A stretch of 64,000 bases of DNA from positions 1-64,000 of the forward strand of contig CAZGMJ010000017.1 of the NCBI GenBank assembly GCA_964526785.1, in the 5' to 3' direction. This document shows, one piece after another, positions 54,104 to 63,646 of the stretch (the first letter of the stretch is position 1; each line of letters starts with the position of its first letter). Under the pieces are notes generated by a model. That model saw only the letters and a list, made by a program, of their open reading frames with translations, made no database searches and was not told where the DNA came from. A program made the position numbers and the translations under genes. This stretch comes from CAZGMJ01 sp964526785. Lineage in GTDB: Bacteria > Planctomycetota > Phycisphaerae > Sedimentisphaerales > Anaerobacaceae.

Positions 54104-54901
54104 ATGAAGCCGAATCGAATGGGGTTCACGCTTATTGAGCTTCTGGTCGTTATCGCGATCATCGCCATACTGATGGCGATACTCATGCCTGCCTTGCAGC
54201 GCGTCCGCAAACAAGCGGCGGCCGTCGTCTGCCAATCCAATCTCCATCAGTGGGGACTGATCTGGGCTATGTACACGCAGGAGCATGACGGCTATTTCCC
54301 TACGGCCGTACTGAGTTGGCGCGACCTTGTGAAAGCCTATCACAAGGACAAGGAGCAGAAGATTACGCTGTGCCCGAGAGCTACAAAGCCTTACACCGAA
54401 GGAGCCTCGCCTCCGTTCGGAGCGTGGGAACAAACCTGGGGCGAGGCGGAAGTGGACGATTCAGGCCAACCCTATGCGAGCAGTTACGGCATCAACCAAT
54501 GGGTATACAATCCATCGAAAGTTGTCGGCGGACGTATCCTTCAACAGGTCTGGAAAACGGCGAACGTCAAGGGCGCCGGTGACGTGCCGTGCTTCGGCGA
54601 TTGTGCGATCACGGGCGCCACTCCGGAAGACATGGACCGGCCACCCGCCAGACCTGACGATGTGGCGAACATCTGGGGTCAGGGCGGCAGTCGGGATGAA
54701 ATCAGACGATTCTGTATGAATCGGCACGAGGGCCATATGAATATGCTGTTCCTCGACTGGTCCGTGCGAAAAGTGGGTTTGAAAGCGCTCTGGACGCTGA
54801 AATTCCATCGCAAGTGGAACACTGCAAATCGATTCACCGTGGCGGGCGGGGCCGTCGCCAGCGACTGGCCGCAGTGGATGCGCCACTTCAAGGACTACTG
54901 A
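54104..54901 (+). CDS. Type II secretion pseudopilin-like protein with H-X9-D motif
   Basis: The 265-residue protein begins with a prepilin signal (MGFTLIELLVVIAIIAILMAI, cleaved after Gly7 by a prepilin peptidase). The mature part is a large beta-rich domain ending with H-x9-D-W in HEGHMNMLFLDWSV, a variant of the H-X9-DG element of planctomycete pseudopilin-like proteins. Hundreds of such proteins occur per planctomycete genome, mostly of unknown role, probably displayed or assembled in the envelope. The ATG at 54104 follows GGGAG and starts the signal; the upstream frame is an extension. Confidence 0.87.
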   Translation: MKPNRMGFTLIELLVVIAIIAILMAILMPALQRVRKQAAAVVCQSNLHQWGLIWAMYTQEHDGYFPTAVLSWRDLVKAYHKDKEQKITLCPRATKPYTEGASPPFGAWEQTWGEAEVDDSGQPYASSYGINQWVYNPSKVVGGRILQQVWKTANVKGAGDVPCFGDCAITGATPEDMDRPPARPDDVANIWGQGGSRDEIRRFCMNRHEGHMNMLFLDWSVRKVGLKALWTLKFHRKWNTANRFTVAGGAVASDWPQWMRHFKDY

Positions 54902-54927
54902 GTGTATTGCCGACCACCATTGCAGTC

Positions 54928-54957
54928 AGGCAACAGCAGGACAGAATACTGTTGCCT
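54928..54957 (+). terminator. Hairpin after the pseudopilin gene, possible terminator
   Basis: A perfect 9-bp stem (AGGCAACAG / CTGTTGCCT) with a 12-base loop begins 26 bases after the stop codon. No T-run follows. Confidence 0.4.
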
Positions 54958-55087
54958 CATGCCATGAATCCGTGGCGATCGCAGGCCAAGATCGCGATCT
55001 GTCCATAGCGACCGAGCAAAGCGGCCCGGAATCAGCTAGAGCAAGCCGGTGCATGTTCCCCTACCAGCGAGATTGCGGCGGCGGACG

Positions 55088-56335
55088 TCATGCAGTTGTA
55101 TCGCAGCGTTCAACAACAATCGCCTTGCTCGGTTTGGTCGGACATGCGGCTTCACACGCACCGCAGCCCGTGCACTTCTGTGGGTCAATGTGCGGGATCA
55201 GCGTGTACTCGGCCTCCGAAAAGACGTAGCGAATCGCATCGTAGGGGCACCATCGCATGCACGCCGAGCATTCTCTGTCATCCCCCAGCAGACAGATGTT
55301 CATATCTACCGCGGGCAAACCGATTTGCATATCGGCCTTGGCCTTTACCGACAGTGGTATTATGGCGCCGCTCGGGCAGACCTGCGTGCACAGCGTACAG
55401 TCTTCACGACAATAATCGGCGTCGAACCGCAGCACAGGCGTGAAGAGACTCACGGCTCCCCCCTCTGCCATATCGCGCCGGATAATCCGGCTCGGGCAGA
55501 CGCGAAGGCAATTGCCGCAGCGCGTGCACAGCCCGACGAAGCGAGATTCGTCCCTGGCACCCGGGGGACGGAGAACCGCCCTGCCCTCGCTGCGACCCGG
55601 ACCGATGAGCCATGCCGCCCCCGCCCCTGCAGCAATGCCCAATACGCCGCGTCTTGACATGCGCGAATAGTTGGATTTCTCAGTGTTGTTCCTGTCAGCC
55701 TTGAAGATCGCCGAACGCGCAGATCTAGTCGCCGATGCAGTCTGATCCTGCAGTGCACCGAGTGGACATATCCTGCGGCACCAGAGATGAGGCCAGATAC
55801 CGCTGATTACCAACACAATCAACAGTCCAAGCGCGGGCAACCAGATAGCGGCACCGTCACCAATTCGTCCGAGTAAGGCCCCGTTGCTCCAGATCGCCAG
55901 AGGATCCAACCACAACAACAACGGCCAGCCCAATATGGCGCCGCCCATGGTCAACCAGACGATCCATCGCCCGACAGCCGGACATTGGGCGGGGCGGCTT
56001 CCGAGACGTTTGCCCGCGGCACTCACGGCGTCTGCGCAGAGTCCCAGCGGGCACAGCCACCTGCAGAAAAGCCGATGTCGAAACAGGACGGCCACCCCTA
56101 TCAACAGTCCAGGCCAGACCCATGCGTGAAAAGTGCGACCTGCAAGCAGCCCGGAGAGTGCGACGAATGGGCTCAGGGCGCCTATGTAAACCAGCCAGGC
56201 GGCCCCACCAACTGCAAACCATGTCAGCAGAACTGCGACAATGAAGCAGCCTGTTCGAACAGCCCATCGCAACTGCTCGCGTCTGTTCCGAACAGTTGAG
56301 TCGCCGGAAGATTCTGCTATCATTCGGCCGCTCAC
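55088..56335 (-). CDS. NapH-NapG-like fusion: membrane iron-sulfur quinol oxidase-type electron-transfer protein
   Basis: The 415-residue protein joins two normally separate proteins. Residues 1-200 are NapH-like: several membrane helices with cytoplasmic-side CxxxCP clusters (91-96 and 186-191, each with PLG). Residues ~228-415 are NapG/MauM-like: a twin-arginine (SRR, 228-229) followed by a hydrophobic Ala/Gly segment, then four [4Fe-4S] ferredoxin motifs at about 270-280, 309-320, 348-363 and 388-399. NapGH passes electrons from quinol to the periplasm. Here it overlaps the Tat-exported flavoprotein by four bases, so that protein is its likely partner. Confidence 0.85.
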   Translation of the reverse strand: MSGRMIAESSGDSTVRNRREQLRWAVRTGCFIVAVLLTWFAVGGAAWLVYIGALSPFVALSGLLAGRTFHAWVWPGLLIGVAVLFRHRLFCRWLCPLGLCADAVSAAGKRLGSRPAQCPAVGRWIVWLTMGGAILGWPLLLWLDPLAIWSNGALLGRIGDGAAIWLPALGLLIVLVISGIWPHLWCRRICPLGALQDQTASATRSARSAIFKADRNNTEKSNYSRMSRRGVLGIAAGAGAAWLIGPGRSEGRAVLRPPGARDESRFVGLCTRCGNCLRVCPSRIIRRDMAEGGAVSLFTPVLRFDADYCREDCTLCTQVCPSGAIIPLSVKAKADMQIGLPAVDMNICLLGDDRECSACMRWCPYDAIRYVFSEAEYTLIPHIDPQKCTGCGACEAACPTKPSKAIVVERCDTTA

Positions 56336-57729
56336 CCGAGATAGGCCTCCTGCTGCCTGAGAATTCTCTGGACTTTTTCAATCTCCACGTCCCGCGGACG
56401 GCAGCCGTCTTTGGCAGCTACAGCAGCAGCAACGCCCGCCCCATGTCCGGTTACAAAACAGTTCGGAATCAGACGGACGAGATCCGCCATCTGAATTTCC
56501 GCATCAATGCATCGCCCCGCCGCTAGAACGTTGTCAACTTCGGCGGGAAGCAATGCCCCATAAGGTATCTGCCATTCGTGATGGTTCGCCCGCTCCGAGC
56601 CTCCCACGCCGATAACATCGGAAAATTCCGTACGTTGGCGCAGATCATCCAGCGTCACCCGGTCGACACCGCGAAGAACACGCGTAATCCGAACACCCAA
56701 CTGCGGGGCTGTCTCGACCAGATACAATCGTTCATATCCGGGTATCGTTCGGTTCTTCCGGAGGTTGTTCCAGATGAACTTGCGGTGGTTCATTTCCATA
56801 CGTGTCAGCGTCGCTACATCCAGGCCATCCACTTCAGGCCCGTGCATGTTCACCCAGTTGATTCCCGCTACCGGCGTGGAACGGCCAAGGTGTCTGGGCT
56901 TCGGTGCGTTGGGGTCGATTTCGGCTTTGTTGACGCGGTCCAGATTGCCGATGCGTGAAACCAGTCCCACGTTGTGCGAACGATGTTCGAAGGCAGCCCC
57001 TGCCGCCGCGAATATATCCCCGTCACCGGTGGCGTCTACGACCACCTTTGCCAGAACCGCCTGTCGGCCCGACTTGCTCTCGAAGACTCCGCCTCGGACT
57101 GCATTGCCATCAACGACGGCATCGGCGCCCCAACAGTGCAGAAAGACGTTCACGCCCGCCTGCTCGATCATCTCGACCATCACGTATTTGACCGCCTCGG
57201 CGTCAACCGTCGGATTTGCGCCGGGTCGTCGGTCAATGATAGCTCCGTCGAGCTTGTCGAGTCGACGCATGATTTCCTCTCCGATGCCCTGACAAACCTG
57301 TTTGCCGCCGGTGACGATATGCCCGAGCACCAGCAGTACAAGTCCGCCCGTCCAGAGCCCGCCGAAGTGCCCGTATCGTTCCACCAGAGTTACTCGCGCG
57401 CCCGCCCTGCTGGCTGCGATAGCGGCCACCACACCGGCCGGTCCGCCACCTACTACCAGCACATCCGTCTCATCCAGGACCGGCAGTTCACGACGCGGCT
57501 GAATCACTTTGCCGTCAGCGAGCATCGCATTCCTGCGATCCTCCCGGACATTGCGCTCGCTGATGATCGAACTTTGAAAACCGCCGGAGGGGCCAATGGC
57601 CTCGGCTGATGCCGGCGGACTGGTATCATCGCCGAAGACCTGTCGGCCGTGTAGCGCTCCCAGCCCGGCCGTCAGGCCGGTAGCACCCAGCGCACGAAGA
57701 CAATCACGTCGATTCATCGATTTACTCAT
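56332..57729 (-). CDS. Tat-exported FAD-dependent oxidoreductase
   Basis: The 465-residue protein has a twin-arginine signal (MNRRDCLRALG, Arg7-Arg8). The FAD-binding Rossmann domain starts at about residue 88 (VLVVGGGPAGVVAAIAASRAGARVTLVER, with the GxGxxG core). VVDATGDGDIFAAAGA is the second FAD signature and VDNVLAAGRCIDAEIQM is near the end. This is the FAD_oxidored group common in Planctomycetes. Substrate is unknown; it may be a sugar or secondary alcohol. The co-transcribed NapHG fusion suggests electrons flow between quinones and this flavoprotein. SD is GAGGAG with a second GAGG. Confidence 0.88.
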   Translation of the reverse strand: MSKSMNRRDCLRALGATGLTAGLGALHGRQVFGDDTSPPASAEAIGPSGGFQSSIISERNVREDRRNAMLADGKVIQPRRELPVLDETDVLVVGGGPAGVVAAIAASRAGARVTLVERYGHFGGLWTGGLVLLVLGHIVTGGKQVCQGIGEEIMRRLDKLDGAIIDRRPGANPTVDAEAVKYVMVEMIEQAGVNVFLHCWGADAVVDGNAVRGGVFESKSGRQAVLAKVVVDATGDGDIFAAAGAAFEHRSHNVGLVSRIGNLDRVNKAEIDPNAPKPRHLGRSTPVAGINWVNMHGPEVDGLDVATLTRMEMNHRKFIWNNLRKNRTIPGYERLYLVETAPQLGVRITRVLRGVDRVTLDDLRQRTEFSDVIGVGGSERANHHEWQIPYGALLPAEVDNVLAAGRCIDAEIQMADLVRLIPNCFVTGHGAGVAAAVAAKDGCRPRDVEIEKVQRILRQQEAYLG

Positions 57730-57760
57730 ACCTCAACTCCTCAAGTACGAAATAGTTGGA

Positions 57761-57789
57761 ATTACAGATGTCCAGACCTGCCATATCAA
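57761..57789 (-). promoter_or_regulatory. Probable promoter of the flavoprotein/NapHG operon
   Basis: Minus strand: TTGATA (-35, 57784-57789), 17-bp spacer, TGTAAT (-10, 57761-57766). Confidence 0.5.
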
Positions 57790-57903
57790 CCCATATCATA
57801 TGCCAACGTATTTAAGACAACGCCCCGCGATCCTACTTCCCGAAGCTGCCATCTCAGACGGCTGCCGCGACATACCAAGTGAACCTCTTTAATATGCCAC
57901 TCA

Positions 57904-60900
57904 TTACTTATTCGCGAGCTCATATCGCATCATTGCTTCATACAGCGCAAGTTGAATATCCAGAATCTCATCGAAGCTCACCTTACACGCCCTTTCAGTG
58001 CTCAACCCGTGGGGGCATTCAAACGTGAAACTCGTTGCCCCACTGACATGATACATCGCACTGGTCAGGTTGAATGAAGAGGGATGTCTGCCGGCTTCCG
58101 CTCTGGGCTCAAATAGCCCTCCATGCGGGAGATTGCGTCCTTCGAGCATCGCATAATATGTCGCAGCCAACTGCCTGACGTCCTGCTGCTTTTCCATCGG
58201 AACGTATGCCGGACGTAACAATGCGGGTTTGCTTTCGTGGCTATGGAGAGAAACTGCCAGGTCGGGGCCCTCCCGAGCAGCCACCTGCAGAATCGCAGGA
58301 GCCTCGCCGCTCAGCGGAGCGAAAAACTCATCGTGCATGGGATTGATCCCCGCATCGTTGAAGTAGCATCCGAGGAACTGCACGTTGTCGCCGGTCATCG
58401 GGTGCTGCCTCTTGCTCTGGGGCCAGCCGCAGAACGTATCGTCGCTCCATGTGCCCTGGCCCCAGAATCGCAAATCGCCCCCGGTCATCCCCACCAGTGC
58501 ACGAGGTTCAAATCTGGCGATGCCGTCCGGATTGCCCGCGGGAATGATAAGCAGTCGGCACTTCTTGCCCAACTGCCGCAATTCGTCCTGCTGTCTGCCG
58601 CGCAGGTCTCGGCCGGTATCCATTACAGAGATTAGACTCATCAGCCCCGTCAGCGCCTCTACTTCGTGGCCGTGCACGGGGCCAACGAAGAGAATAACAG
58701 GCTTGTACCGCGATTCTTTGTCCATATATGCGGACGCCTGACGGCCCCCGATAGCGGAGTTGAAGTTGGCCTTGTGAGGAACGCGCTCACGATCACCAAA
58801 GCTTACCAGATGAACCGCACGTCCGCCCGGGCTCTTCGCTATAACTTCAACTGTGCCCGTTTTCAACCGATCGAGCAGTTGAGTCGCTTTCTCAACGCTG
58901 CCCACCCAGAAATCAGGCAGCGTCCTATCGGGTATTCGTTCTCTGGCCTGCTGGGACGTCATCGCAGGATACTCTCGGGCTGCGATTCCTACCTGCCTCT
59001 GAACGCCGGTGGCCAACGGCCGGTCGATCCTGCGCCCCGTTCCGGTCCGTTTGATGTGCCCGCCCAACGATCCTCTGCTGTCAAAGATCACCTGCCATCT
59101 GCCCAGGGATGTGTTCACCTGCACGCCGCAACGGCCGTCGCTCTCGATCAATTCGACATCGTCCATCTGCTGCAAATTGCGATCGCCTACCTGAATCACG
59201 TGCAGAAATACGTCACTCTTTCGCGCCTTGCCGGGCGTCACTTCAACCCGCCAACCGCCCATCATCGCAAGGTTTTCTTCGTCGAGACCGGTTCGCAGGA
59301 TATCCCAGTTCTTACCGGCGGCCCAGAACTCTTTGCCCGAACCACCGACAGTTCGCAGAACCGCATCTGCGGGCAATACCGTCTTACAGAGCATGGCCCC
59401 ATCCCGATGCGCAGCGCGAACGACTTTTCCCGTAACGGCCGGTTCATGGGCAGTGTGCAGCAGCCAATCCTTACGGTAGTCGGCATTTGTAGAAACCACA
59501 CGGTCGAAGACCACGAAATGCTCAGGCGGCAGGAACACTAACTGGCGCGTGGCCATGTCACATTTTTCAGGCGGTGCCTCCGAACCTCCGCGGCGGTAAC
59601 ACGCTGTAGCATCCCCGGCCACGTACACGTAATCGCGATTGGTCTCGAAGGCCTTCACAATCGAACCGAGTTGCCTGTGCTGTCCGCCGTGATTGCCGAC
59701 CACCTTCCCTCCCCAGTAGCGAGCGGGCGGCTCATTGGGCTGATGAATCACCACGCAGTTGTGCGCCACCGTTTGCGCGTAGTAGTTGGCCAGATGCTCC
59801 CCATTGTCGAACTCTTTGTATCGGGTCCCCGAATCCAGCGCAAGAAAGCCCTTGTGATAGATCACGAAGTTCAATGCATCGTAGTGGCGATGTTGCGAGA
59901 GGGTGCCACCACACGAGAACATGCAGTATGTGTCGGCGGCGCTCATGCCGCTGCGCATAAACACCTGGCCCATGTTTTCAAAGTGCCTTGCCGGCGGCAA
60001 ATCGTCAGGATCAAACTTGTCGACGGGCATTTGACTATGGGTCAGCAGGAACGGATACATGAACCAACTGTCGCTGTAACTTTGGCGGGGAACAATGCTC
60101 TGGACGTACGCGGCCAAGGCTGCCTCTTTCGGACGCTCTTCGGCGTACAAATGCCGGACATTCGCCATGTGCGTGTAGAGTTGGTGGGCGGGCAATCGGT
60201 TCGTCGTATGGGGCGTGTCGCCATAGCCGAACTCCAGCGGTCCTTCCTCACTTTCAATCCAGTTCCATATCACGTAATTCGCCAGCCATGCGCTGTGTTG
60301 CCAGTCCGGAGCGATATTCTCGCCGGTCGCGGAGAGCCACGTGTAGAAGAAGTTCTGTTCCGACCATGGATAGGCGCCAAGCACATAGCCGAGCGTTGCG
60401 GAGGCCCCGCCGCCGTCGTCGCCGCACGCCTTGCGCCGATGCTCCAGCAGCCTCATGTTCTCATTGCGTCCCCAGACGAGCCATTCATCAATCTTCTCAC
60501 TCTCTATGCCGGTCCCGAAGGCGGTACAGCCGACGAACCACAGACAATTGCGCACGCCATAGAAGCCGGTGCTGTAGCCGCTCATATTCTCGCGGTAGAT
60601 CGCAGGTTTGGCGGTAATCACTCTGTCAATCGCCCGCACCAGGCGAGACATGTACTCTCTCCGTTGCTGCTGCGTGAGATCCTCGTAGAGCCAGTCCCAC
60701 GCCAGCGTCGCATGAACGCGCGAGGTTGAGTACCAGTTGACGCTCGTCTTCTCACGAAAACACCTGTCATAGAATTCGATACTCGCATCCAGACAGTTGA
60801 GCGCCAGTTCCAAGTACCGCTTATCATTTGTCACTCGATAGACAAAAGCTGACCAGGCCGCCTCTCGGCCATAGTCTCTTGTATCGAGTTCCCTGCCGGT

Positions 60901-61170
60901 CTTCGACCGTTCGGCGAGTCGATCCACCCGCTCCTTGAGCATCGAGTACCATGCTTTCTCGGCACCAAGCGCCCGCTTTTGTACTGCGGGCCAGGTCTCG
61001 GCGTTGAAGAACAACCGCGGGTGATCCTCTCGTATCGACCGCGTCCATTCGGGCATCTCTGCGGCATCAGTGGCTGTTACCCCCAAACTGCAGGCGACAA
61101 ATATCAGCAACAGAACCGCTTGCGCCATCGGCACCCGATTCATACGGCTTCGACCAACTTCTGTGTTCAT
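57904..61170 (-). CDS. Secreted heparinase II/III-like protein fused to an M14 zinc carboxypeptidase domain
   Basis: The 1088-residue exported protein has a signal (to about residue 38). An alpha-helical toroid region follows (about 40-390), with RVHATLAWDWLYEDL and repeated helices as in heparinase/alginate-lyase superfamily proteins. The heparinase II/III-like beta domain is at about 395-690: SQHRHYDALNFVIYHKG, SGTRYKEFD and AHNCVVIH carry the expected His/Tyr residues. The C-terminal M14-type peptidase is at about 770-1088. It has zinc ligands in GHEVE (H-x-x-E) and SLHSH (second His), NPDG, and the catalytic Glu in FTFECPHG. All key M14 residues are visible, so both halves may be active. 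The ATG at 61170 follows GGAGG. Confidence 0.85.
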   Translation of the reverse strand: MNTEVGRSRMNRVPMAQAVLLLIFVACSLGVTATDAAEMPEWTRSIREDHPRLFFNAETWPAVQKRALGAEKAWYSMLKERVDRLAERSKTGRELDTRDYGREAAWSAFVYRVTNDKRYLELALNCLDASIEFYDRCFREKTSVNWYSTSRVHATLAWDWLYEDLTQQQRREYMSRLVRAIDRVITAKPAIYRENMSGYSTGFYGVRNCLWFVGCTAFGTGIESEKIDEWLVWGRNENMRLLEHRRKACGDDGGGASATLGYVLGAYPWSEQNFFYTWLSATGENIAPDWQHSAWLANYVIWNWIESEEGPLEFGYGDTPHTTNRLPAHQLYTHMANVRHLYAEERPKEAALAAYVQSIVPRQSYSDSWFMYPFLLTHSQMPVDKFDPDDLPPARHFENMGQVFMRSGMSAADTYCMFSCGGTLSQHRHYDALNFVIYHKGFLALDSGTRYKEFDNGEHLANYYAQTVAHNCVVIHQPNEPPARYWGGKVVGNHGGQHRQLGSIVKAFETNRDYVYVAGDATACYRRGGSEAPPEKCDMATRQLVFLPPEHFVVFDRVVSTNADYRKDWLLHTAHEPAVTGKVVRAAHRDGAMLCKTVLPADAVLRTVGGSGKEFWAAGKNWDILRTGLDEENLAMMGGWRVEVTPGKARKSDVFLHVIQVGDRNLQQMDDVELIESDGRCGVQVNTSLGRWQVIFDSRGSLGGHIKRTGTGRRIDRPLATGVQRQVGIAAREYPAMTSQQARERIPDRTLPDFWVGSVEKATQLLDRLKTGTVEVIAKSPGGRAVHLVSFGDRERVPHKANFNSAIGGRQASAYMDKESRYKPVILFVGPVHGHEVEALTGLMSLISVMDTGRDLRGRQQDELRQLGKKCRLLIIPAGNPDGIARFEPRALVGMTGGDLRFWGQGTWSDDTFCGWPQSKRQHPMTGDNVQFLGCYFNDAGINPMHDEFFAPLSGEAPAILQVAAREGPDLAVSLHSHESKPALLRPAYVPMEKQQDVRQLAATYYAMLEGRNLPHGGLFEPRAEAGRHPSSFNLTSAMYHVSGATSFTFECPHGLSTERACKVSFDEILDIQLALYEAMMRYELANK

Positions 61171-61321
61171 GGACATGCCTCCCATATAGGCTTAGCGACA
61201 GCACGTTTTGTGTCGCATGGTACACTATTCCTGCGTTGCGGCCAAGCGAGACCGTAGAGCCCGAGCACCCGGGAGACCGGGGTGTAGATTCACCGGTGCC
61301 CGGAGATTCGTCCAGCCGGGT

Positions 61322-63646
61322 TTAGTCCCCCTTCGCAACCGCCAGTTCAAGCACGGCGTAGCCGTCGATCTCGAAATGTTCGACCATGATCTCAACGGTC
61401 TTGTCGGTGGGCAGTTCGATGGTTCCGACATCGCGAGTCGGTCCGTGCCAGGTCCAGTTGTCTATCACGAGACGACCATCGACGGTCACGCGAACTCCGT
61501 CGTCGCTGAGCGTCGTGAATTCCCATGTGCCGGCCGATAGGGGCAATCTCGTCGTGGCGATCATGCCGAAGTAGTCGCCCCCAAGTTTAGCATTCGTCAC
61601 TTCGCTGGACAATCCCTGGTCGCTCGGTCCGCCCCATCCGTAGCTGAGAACCAGTTGCCCGGTTCCGACACGGACTGCTGAATCGTTTTCGGCCAGCGAA
61701 CGCCACGCCGAGTAGTCTTCGCGCGGATCCGTCTCTTTCGTCCATTTGAAGAATGTAGCATCCCAGGCAGCCGAGACGAGCGTACCGCTGATATCCTGCT
61801 GAAAATCTCCAGAACGGACATGTACCGCATAAGGATGCACGCCAGGTTGTGCGGCAGATACAGTGTAGGTGGCCGGCCGGTCAGCCCCGTCGGCGCGGGC
61901 GATGTTGCCCGTGACCCCTTCCCCCGAGAGGACTATCTTCGCCCTGCGAGGAATCCTGTGCAGGCCGTACTGGACCATATTGCCTTTATCTCGCAATAGA
62001 CGAATCAACGGAGACTCGTGATCCCAGGGGCCCCAAGCCGTCATGATGATGTTGGAACGGCCGCGGAGGGGTTTGCGGGCGCCAACCGGATGTGTCCGCC
62101 CAAGCGCAGAGTACGCAGGCTTCTCGATTTTCGCAACAGCAGAATCATCAATTCGCTTGACGACAACAGCCTCCTCGGCCTGTATCTCTGTCCCAACATC
62201 TTCAAAAGAATTATCACCGAGCAGAACCTCACTGGGGCCTCTGAACTGGCAGGCCACCAGATCACCCGCGAAGGTGTTAAACGCAACAAGGTTGTCTTTT
62301 GAAGCGGTGCCGTTCGCCCTGGCCCATGGCTTGTTCGCAAAATTACCTTCAGGGTCCCACCACAGGTGCACTGCGCACTTGTTGTTCCTGAAGGCATTGT
62401 CCACGATGCGATTGGCTCTGCCGTGCTCGATGTTCACGCCGCCCCGCTCAAGTCCATACGCCATTTGACCATTGCCTTGAAACCGGTTGGCCGCAATGAG
62501 CGTGTCCTGCGAATATCCGCCCCATACGCCGCATATGGCATTCTCAACCAGTCTGTTGTCATAGAAGATATTGCCGAAGGAAAAGGTCATCTCAATTCCA
62601 TGCGCGGCGGCGTAGGAAAAATCGTTGCGGATCAGCAGATTGTCGTTGTTTCCACGTCGACGGTGCCACTCCACAGGCCTGGAAGATGCATCTCCCAGAG
62701 CCTCCCGGCCGGCAAATCCGAAGAAGCCATCCCCTCCATGCGTTGCACTGTTTTCTGCGATGACGTTGTCGTTGTTCTGCTCAAACATCAGGATGCCGGC
62801 CGAGTCCTGGCCCCGATTATACACGCCGTGGCTGTATCCCCGGATGCAGAAGTCGCACGCATTGCGAGTGATAGTATTCCTGTTCGATCGCCACATCGCG
62901 ATACCCCAGCCCGAATTGAACGAGAAGTCGTTGTCGTATATCTTCGAATCGTTCACCCGATCGATGCACAAGGCGTTCTGGCCATGCCTGACTGTGCAAT
63001 CCCGAATGGTAATCCCGTCGGAATCCTCCACATAAATCGCCGAGCCGTAATTTCTCAGCCATTCGTTGTCCTCGTTGTTGTGCGGAAAGAGCCAGTCGCC
63101 ACTGTCCTCCGCCAGTGGCGTAGATCGAAGGTATGCTCGCCGGTTGTCCGATGCATCGATCGCCTCCAGCATCAAACCATCTGCATTCGTAGCCCAAATT
63201 CCTCCATGGAAACCGCTTACTCGCGCGCCCCGCAGCGTGACGTCAGACTGGCCGTTGATGCGTATTCCAAAGCCTTTGTATTGGTCAGGTCTGCAGTCTC
63301 CGGGCGCGCCTCGCAGCGCACTGTCCGCCGCAAATTCGATTTCGATGTTCGAAGCAACAACGTGTATGACTCCGTCGCCGTTCTCGTCTTCTACTACCGT
63401 ACCGGCCGGCACGATAATTCGGCAAGATGCGCTGATGCGGATATCATCCGCAGTGACATGCACCGTAGAAGCCGCCCGTATGGGCAAACAGCAGAACACG
63501 ACAAGCAGAAACACGAGCATGTATGACGCCGTTGAGAACACGGTTCGGACACGGTTGGTGCTGTATGCCGTGCCGCCATCTTGATTCCTGCCGGACAACC
63601 CGGCTTTATCTATGTTTTCACATAACACGTTTTGCACCTGCCTCAT
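61322..63646 (-). CDS. Secreted right-handed parallel beta-helix protein with C-terminal PA14-like domain
   Basis: The 774-residue protein has a membrane/signal segment at about 42-62. A long run of beta-helix coils follows (about 65-450) with repeated N-x-I/V-x-x-N patterns (SKIYDNDFSFNSGWGIAMWRS, DNLLIRNDFSYAAAHGIEM, DTLIAANRFQGNGQMAYGL), as in NosD/pectate-lyase-like proteins. A middle domain (about 500-620) and a PA14-like C-terminus (about 630-774, including WEFTTLSDDGVRVTVDGRLVIDNW) complete it. Such proteins act on, or bind, polysaccharides. The chosen start is ATG 63646; TTG 63658 is an alternative. It is on the same strand and upstream of the heparinase/M14 gene. Confidence 0.8.
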   Translation of the reverse strand: MRQVQNVLCENIDKAGLSGRNQDGGTAYSTNRVRTVFSTASYMLVFLLVVFCCLPIRAASTVHVTADDIRISASCRIIVPAGTVVEDENGDGVIHVVASNIEIEFAADSALRGAPGDCRPDQYKGFGIRINGQSDVTLRGARVSGFHGGIWATNADGLMLEAIDASDNRRAYLRSTPLAEDSGDWLFPHNNEDNEWLRNYGSAIYVEDSDGITIRDCTVRHGQNALCIDRVNDSKIYDNDFSFNSGWGIAMWRSNRNTITRNACDFCIRGYSHGVYNRGQDSAGILMFEQNNDNVIAENSATHGGDGFFGFAGREALGDASSRPVEWHRRRGNNDNLLIRNDFSYAAAHGIEMTFSFGNIFYDNRLVENAICGVWGGYSQDTLIAANRFQGNGQMAYGLERGGVNIEHGRANRIVDNAFRNNKCAVHLWWDPEGNFANKPWARANGTASKDNLVAFNTFAGDLVACQFRGPSEVLLGDNSFEDVGTEIQAEEAVVVKRIDDSAVAKIEKPAYSALGRTHPVGARKPLRGRSNIIMTAWGPWDHESPLIRLLRDKGNMVQYGLHRIPRRAKIVLSGEGVTGNIARADGADRPATYTVSAAQPGVHPYAVHVRSGDFQQDISGTLVSAAWDATFFKWTKETDPREDYSAWRSLAENDSAVRVGTGQLVLSYGWGGPSDQGLSSEVTNAKLGGDYFGMIATTRLPLSAGTWEFTTLSDDGVRVTVDGRLVIDNWTWHGPTRDVGTIELPTDKTVEIMVEHFEIDGYAVLELAVAKGD

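Noticed and set aside
59671..60729. 352-codon plus-strand open frame
   Set aside because: It is antisense to the heparinase half of the fusion gene, where conserved active-site residues are in the minus-strand frame.
62366..63526. 386-codon plus-strand open frame
   Set aside because: It is antisense to the beta-helix gene; the minus-strand product shows clear repeated coils.
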